Shown: piece by piece, positions 6,299-8,435 of the stretch | Position numbering within the stretch: the first letter of the stretch is position 1 | Layout of the letters: each line of letters starts with the position of its first letter | Assembly: GCA_903914985.1 (NCBI GenBank) | Contig: CAIWRE010000120.1 | Span: forward strand, 1 to 8,435 | Source: an uncultured beta proteobacterium | GTDB taxonomy: Bacteria > Pseudomonadota > Gammaproteobacteria > Burkholderiales > Burkholderiaceae_C | DNA length: 8,435 nt | Direction of reading: 5' to 3' | Translations under genes and position numbers: made by a program | The notes under the pieces: model-generated | Told to the model about the DNA's origin: nothing | What the model saw: only the letters and a program-made list of their open reading frames with translations | Database searches by the model: none

Positions 6299-7607
6299 TG
6301 CGCTTTTCCAGCACGGCATAAAAGAAGCCATCGTGGTCATGGGCCGGATTGTCGCCGAGCTTGGACCCGCCCGCGGCTGCGGGCAAAAGGTGGCCTGGCG
6401 AAGCCAGCCACTGCGCATCCGCCTGGTGTGAAACAAAGCGTTTTACCTGCTCAGACCCTTCGGCCATAAAGACCGAACACGTGCAATAAACCATGCGTCC
6501 GCCGGGACGAAGTAAAGGCCACAGCGCCTCCAGGATCTTTTGTTGCAGGAGCGCCAATTGCGCAATGTCGGACTCCCGCCGCAACCAGCGCACGTCCGGG
6601 TGACGACGCACGATGCCCGAAGCAGTACATGGAGCGTCGAGCAAGATGCCATCAAAGAGCACACCGTCCCACCAGTCCTGCGGGCGCGAGGCATCGCCCA
6701 CGTGCAGTTTCGCCTGCAGACCCAGACGGTCCAAGGTTTGCCCCACGCGTTGCATGCGCCGCGCTTCAAGTTCGATGGCCGTGACCTGCGGGTCCGACCA
6801 TTCAAGCAGATGCGCCGTCTTGCCGCCGGGTGCAGCACAGGCGTCAAGCACACGCGGCGAGGAGCCCAAACCTTGCAAAAGCAGGGGCGCGGCCCATTGC
6901 GCTGCGGCGTCCTGCACGGAAACCATGCCCTGGGAAAAACCCGGCAATTGGGTGACCGGGACCGCCCGCGTCAAATAAATCGTCTGGTCAAGGCCCGCCC
7001 GCGCTGCAATGCCCTGAGCGTGCAATTGCGCAAGGTACTCATCAACATGTGACTTGCGCGCGTTCACCCGCAGCGTCATGGGCGGATGGCCATTGGCAGC
7101 GCTGAGGATGGCCTGCCACTGCTGTGGATATTCGCGTTGCAATCTTTCCACCCACCAGCGGGGATGGTTCCAACGGGCTTCAAGATCACTGTCGGTGGCC
7201 GCGACCAGCGCGGCGCGCTCGCGCAGAAACCGCCGCAAACAGGCATTGACGAAATTCGCGTGGGCAGCGCTCGCGGGTGTGCGTTTCAGTGCCTCCACCG
7301 CTTGGTTGACCAGTGTGAAGGCGTCGTAAGGCGCAGTGGACTCGTCCCACGCCAATGCCAGTGCGACGCACAAAAGCGCGTCGGTGGCGGGCGCTGGCAT
7401 GCGCGTCACCAGGGCACTGCGCAGCGCTTGGGCACGCCCCAGATTGCGCCAGACATGAAAGGCCAGGGCCTGCACACCAGGGCGCAAAGAGGCGGCCACG
7501 TTTTCGACAGCAGCGGTGCCCGACGCTCCCTTGCGCACGGCGGCGATCACTGCAGCGGTGGCCTGAAGCTGGCGCCACAGGGGTACGGAGTCTGGCGCTA
7601 CGTCCAT
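6291..7607 (-). CDS. rsmB: 16S rRNA (cytosine(967)-C(5))-methyltransferase RsmB
   Basis: SAM-dependent rRNA methyltransferase that makes m5C967 in 16S rRNA, cytoplasmic, 438 residues (E. coli RsmB is about 429). The N-terminal NusB-like helical domain (about 10-140) includes AFTLVNQAVEALKRT and ANFVNACLRRFLRER. The catalytic domain shows motif I, the SAM-binding loop VLDACAAPGGKTAHLLE (253-269); motif IV DAPCTASG with C327; and motif VI VYCTCSV with the nucleophile C377. HPDVRWLRRESDIAQL follows motif IV, as in the family. Numbering is from ATG at 7607, which has GAGGTGG ending two bases upstream; a GTG two codons earlier (7613) is in frame but has no Shine-Dalgarno. Between the LemA-like stop and this ATG are only 7 bases, and the last 8 bases overlap the DUF4390 start. 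Its place ahead of ntrYX is a conserved arrangement in related bacteria rather than a sign of shared function. Confidence 0.95.
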   Translation of the reverse strand: MDVAPDSVPLWRQLQATAAVIAAVRKGASGTAAVENVAASLRPGVQALAFHVWRNLGRAQALRSALVTRMPAPATDALLCVALALAWDESTAPYDAFTLVNQAVEALKRTPASAAHANFVNACLRRFLRERAALVAATDSDLEARWNHPRWWVERLQREYPQQWQAILSAANGHPPMTLRVNARKSHVDEYLAQLHAQGIAARAGLDQTIYLTRAVPVTQLPGFSQGMVSVQDAAAQWAAPLLLQGLGSSPRVLDACAAPGGKTAHLLEWSDPQVTAIELEARRMQRVGQTLDRLGLQAKLHVGDASRPQDWWDGVLFDGILLDAPCTASGIVRRHPDVRWLRRESDIAQLALLQQKILEALWPLLRPGGRMVYCTCSVFMAEGSEQVKRFVSHQADAQWLASPGHLLPAAAGGSKLGDNPAHDHDGFFYAVLEKRIV

Positions 7608-7616
7608 GTCCACCTC
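7605..7616 (-). promoter_or_regulatory. Ribosome binding site deciding the rsmB start
   Basis: On the minus strand GAGGTGG (7616-7610) overlaps the LemA-like stop codon TGA (7617-7615) and lies two bases before ATG 7607. It matches the anti-Shine-Dalgarno at GAGGTG and sits inside the alternative GTG start at 7613, which favours the ATG. It suggests re-initiation after translation of the upstream gene. Confidence 0.6.
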
Positions 7617-8142
7617 ACAGAAGGGCCATCCAACGAAAGCCCATCAAGCGTGAAACCCACGCGGCCGGGGCCTGGCTGAGCGCCGTTTGGTAGTCGGCGA
7701 TGGTGAGGTTTGCCGCGCTCCGGTCCAAGGGTGCCTGCGTATCGGCGGCCTGCCAACGATCGCGTAGCGCCTGCAGTACCGCAGGCTCCTCCACCCCTTC
7801 AGCAGCCACCGCGTAAGCCAGCCAGGCTTGCTGCAATCGTTCCCACAGCGCACCCACATCCGCGCGCTCTTGAGGGGACCAAAAAAACCGGCGCGGTGCC
7901 TTGTAGCTTTTGAGACCGGCCTCCAATGCCAATGCGGCAGCCTCCAACGCGCTGCAAATAGCTTCAGACGCCTTGGCGCTGGACACGGCCTCGCTTGCCA
8001 CCGCAATCAAGGCGCGCAGCGTGCGCTCAAAAACGGCACGCGCATCAACCGCCGCGGCGCGCAAGCGCAGCAGCCGGTTGTGGACGCCGACGAGCCAAAA
8101 CACGACAAGCGCACCAGCGATCCACGGCAAGGCGATGTTCAT
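7615..8142 (-). CDS. LemA-like small membrane-anchored protein
   Basis: Protein of 175 residues with one N-terminal membrane helix (ALPWIAGALVVFWLVGVH, about 4-21) followed by a largely alpha-helical, alanine-rich domain. Segments recall the LemA family: HNRLLRLRAAAVDARAVFER (21-40) corresponds to the LemA YNRLVRLRN.V..A segment, and NLTIADYQTALSQAPAAWVSRLMGF (145-169) corresponds to the closing RDYNTAIQ.FP..L.A.LFGF segment. The core is shorter and diverges from usual LemA proteins, so only a family-level call is made. LemA proteins are membrane-associated helical-bundle proteins of unclear role, so no function is proposed. The start is ATG at 8142, preceded 7 bases upstream by a perfect AGGAG; a GTG two codons earlier (8148) is too close to that site. 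It is the first gene after rpoC and ends 7 bases before rsmB, so it probably leads the rsmB-ntrYX operon. Confidence 0.75.
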   Translation of the reverse strand: MNIALPWIAGALVVFWLVGVHNRLLRLRAAAVDARAVFERTLRALIAVASEAVSSAKASEAICSALEAAALALEAGLKSYKAPRRFFWSPQERADVGALWERLQQAWLAYAVAAEGVEEPAVLQALRDRWQAADTQAPLDRSAANLTIADYQTALSQAPAAWVSRLMGFRWMALL

Positions 8143-8149
8143 CCGCACA

Positions 8150-8154
8150 CTCCT
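8150..8154 (-). promoter_or_regulatory. Shine-Dalgarno of the LemA-like gene, directly after the rpoC terminator
   Basis: AGGAG on the minus strand, 7 bases before ATG 8142. Only one base (C at 8155 on this strand) separates it from the T-tract of the rpoC terminator. It fixes ATG 8142 rather than GTG 8148 as the start. Confidence 0.7.
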
Positions 8155-8155
8155 G

Positions 8156-8196
8156 AAAAAAATACCCCGGGCCTACCAAAAGATAAACCCGGGGTA
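8156..8196 (-). terminator. Intrinsic (Rho-independent) terminator of the rpoC transcript
   Basis: On the minus strand a perfect 9-base GC-rich stem, TACCCCGGG (8196-8188) pairing with CCCGGGGTA (8171-8163), encloses a 16-base loop and is followed at once by seven T (8162-8156). It begins about 24 bases after the rpoC stop and points the same way, so it should end the rpoBC transcript. The stem could also fold from the plus strand, but there it lacks a downstream T-tract. Confidence 0.88.
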
Positions 8197-8219
8197 CGCA
8201 TGCTTAGCGCAATGCGGGC

Positions 8220-8435
8220 TTACTCAGCGGCAGCGTCCTGCTCGGCGGCTTGTTCACCGCCCTCCGCGTCTCCTGCCAATTCGGCAGCATCGGCTTCAGC
8301 AATGGCACGGCGTTCAGAGTCGTCCATCTGCTCGCGAATCTGGCGAGCCTCGTGGTAAGCCATGCCGGTTCCCGCAGGAATCAAGCGACCCACAATCACG
8401 TTCTCTTTCAGACCACGCAACTCATCGCGCTTGCC
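8220..8435 (-). CDS. rpoC: RNA polymerase beta' subunit, C-terminal 71 residues (5' part outside window)
   Basis: End of the beta' subunit of RNA polymerase. The visible part begins GKRDELRGLKENVIVGRLIP and continues AGTGMAYH, the highly conserved C-terminal segment of bacterial RpoC (LRGLKENVIVGRLIPAGTG). It is followed by a non-conserved tail rich in alanine and acidic residues (from about EADAAELAGDAEGGEQ to the stop), typical in kind for betaproteobacterial RpoC, which varies here. The stop is TAA at 8222-8220. About 1,300 or more residues lie outside the window to the right. A strong terminator follows within about 25 bases. Confidence 0.97.
   Translation of the reverse strand, partial: GKRDELRGLKENVIVGRLIPAGTGMAYHEARQIREQMDDSERRAIAEADAAELAGDAEGGEQAAEQDAAAE

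Noticed and set aside
7086..7679. Plus-strand open frame of 197 codons opposite rsmB
   Set aside because: Antisense shadow of the N-terminal part of rsmB; crosses the rsmB/LemA-like junction and has no recognisable motif.
1..8435. CRISPR, transposon, phage or defence system
   Set aside because: No direct-repeat arrays, terminal inverted repeats, transposase or integrase motifs, and no gene outside ordinary housekeeping or regulatory families.

Overview
The window is a stretch of ordinary chromosomal core genes from a high-GC proteobacterium. The best fit is a betaproteobacterium of the order Burkholderiales, probably Comamonadaceae (Rhodoferax or Polaromonas relatives). This placement is an inference from the RpoC C-terminus, the rsmB - DUF4390 - ntrY - ntrX gene order, and protein similarity recalled from memory; no search was run. 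I found no tRNA, rRNA, CRISPR array, insertion sequence, phage gene or recent-transfer signature. Gene-free gaps are all short (17 to about 130 bases).

Right-hand block (8435 down to 2694, all minus strand). The window opens on this strand inside the 3' end of rpoC (last 71 codons), followed by a strong intrinsic terminator. Five tightly packed genes follow: a small membrane-anchored LemA-like protein, rsmB (16S rRNA m5C967 methyltransferase), an exported DUF4390 protein, an NtrY-type sensor kinase, and an NtrX-type response regulator. Spacing is 7 bases (LemA-like/rsmB), an 8-base overlap (rsmB/DUF4390), a 4-base ATGA overlap (DUF4390/ntrY) and 18 bases (ntrY/ntrX), so this looks like one translationally coupled operon. 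The regulator keeps an NtrX-like receiver and Fis-type helix-turn-helix but lacks the AAA+ sigma-54 activation domain.

Middle (1741-2676, plus strand). A single metallo-beta-lactamase-fold hydrolase gene converges on ntrX with 17 bases between the stops, and diverges from the next block across a 129-base intergenic region.

Left-hand block (1611 down to 1, minus strand). A GNAT-family acetyltransferase gene is followed after 72 bases by corC (HlyC/CorC family, paired CBS domains), which runs off the left edge with about the last tenth missing.

Several starts are non-ATG or differ from the longest open frame: corC uses GTG at 801, the DUF4390 gene probably TTG at 6298, and ntrY, rsmB and the LemA-like gene start inside their longest frames at ATGs supported by Shine-Dalgarno sequences or overlaps. 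Nothing here amounts to a clearly undescribed system. The points most worth a second look are the AAA+-less NtrX, the rpoC terminator that abuts the next gene's ribosome binding site, and the divergent LemA homologue.
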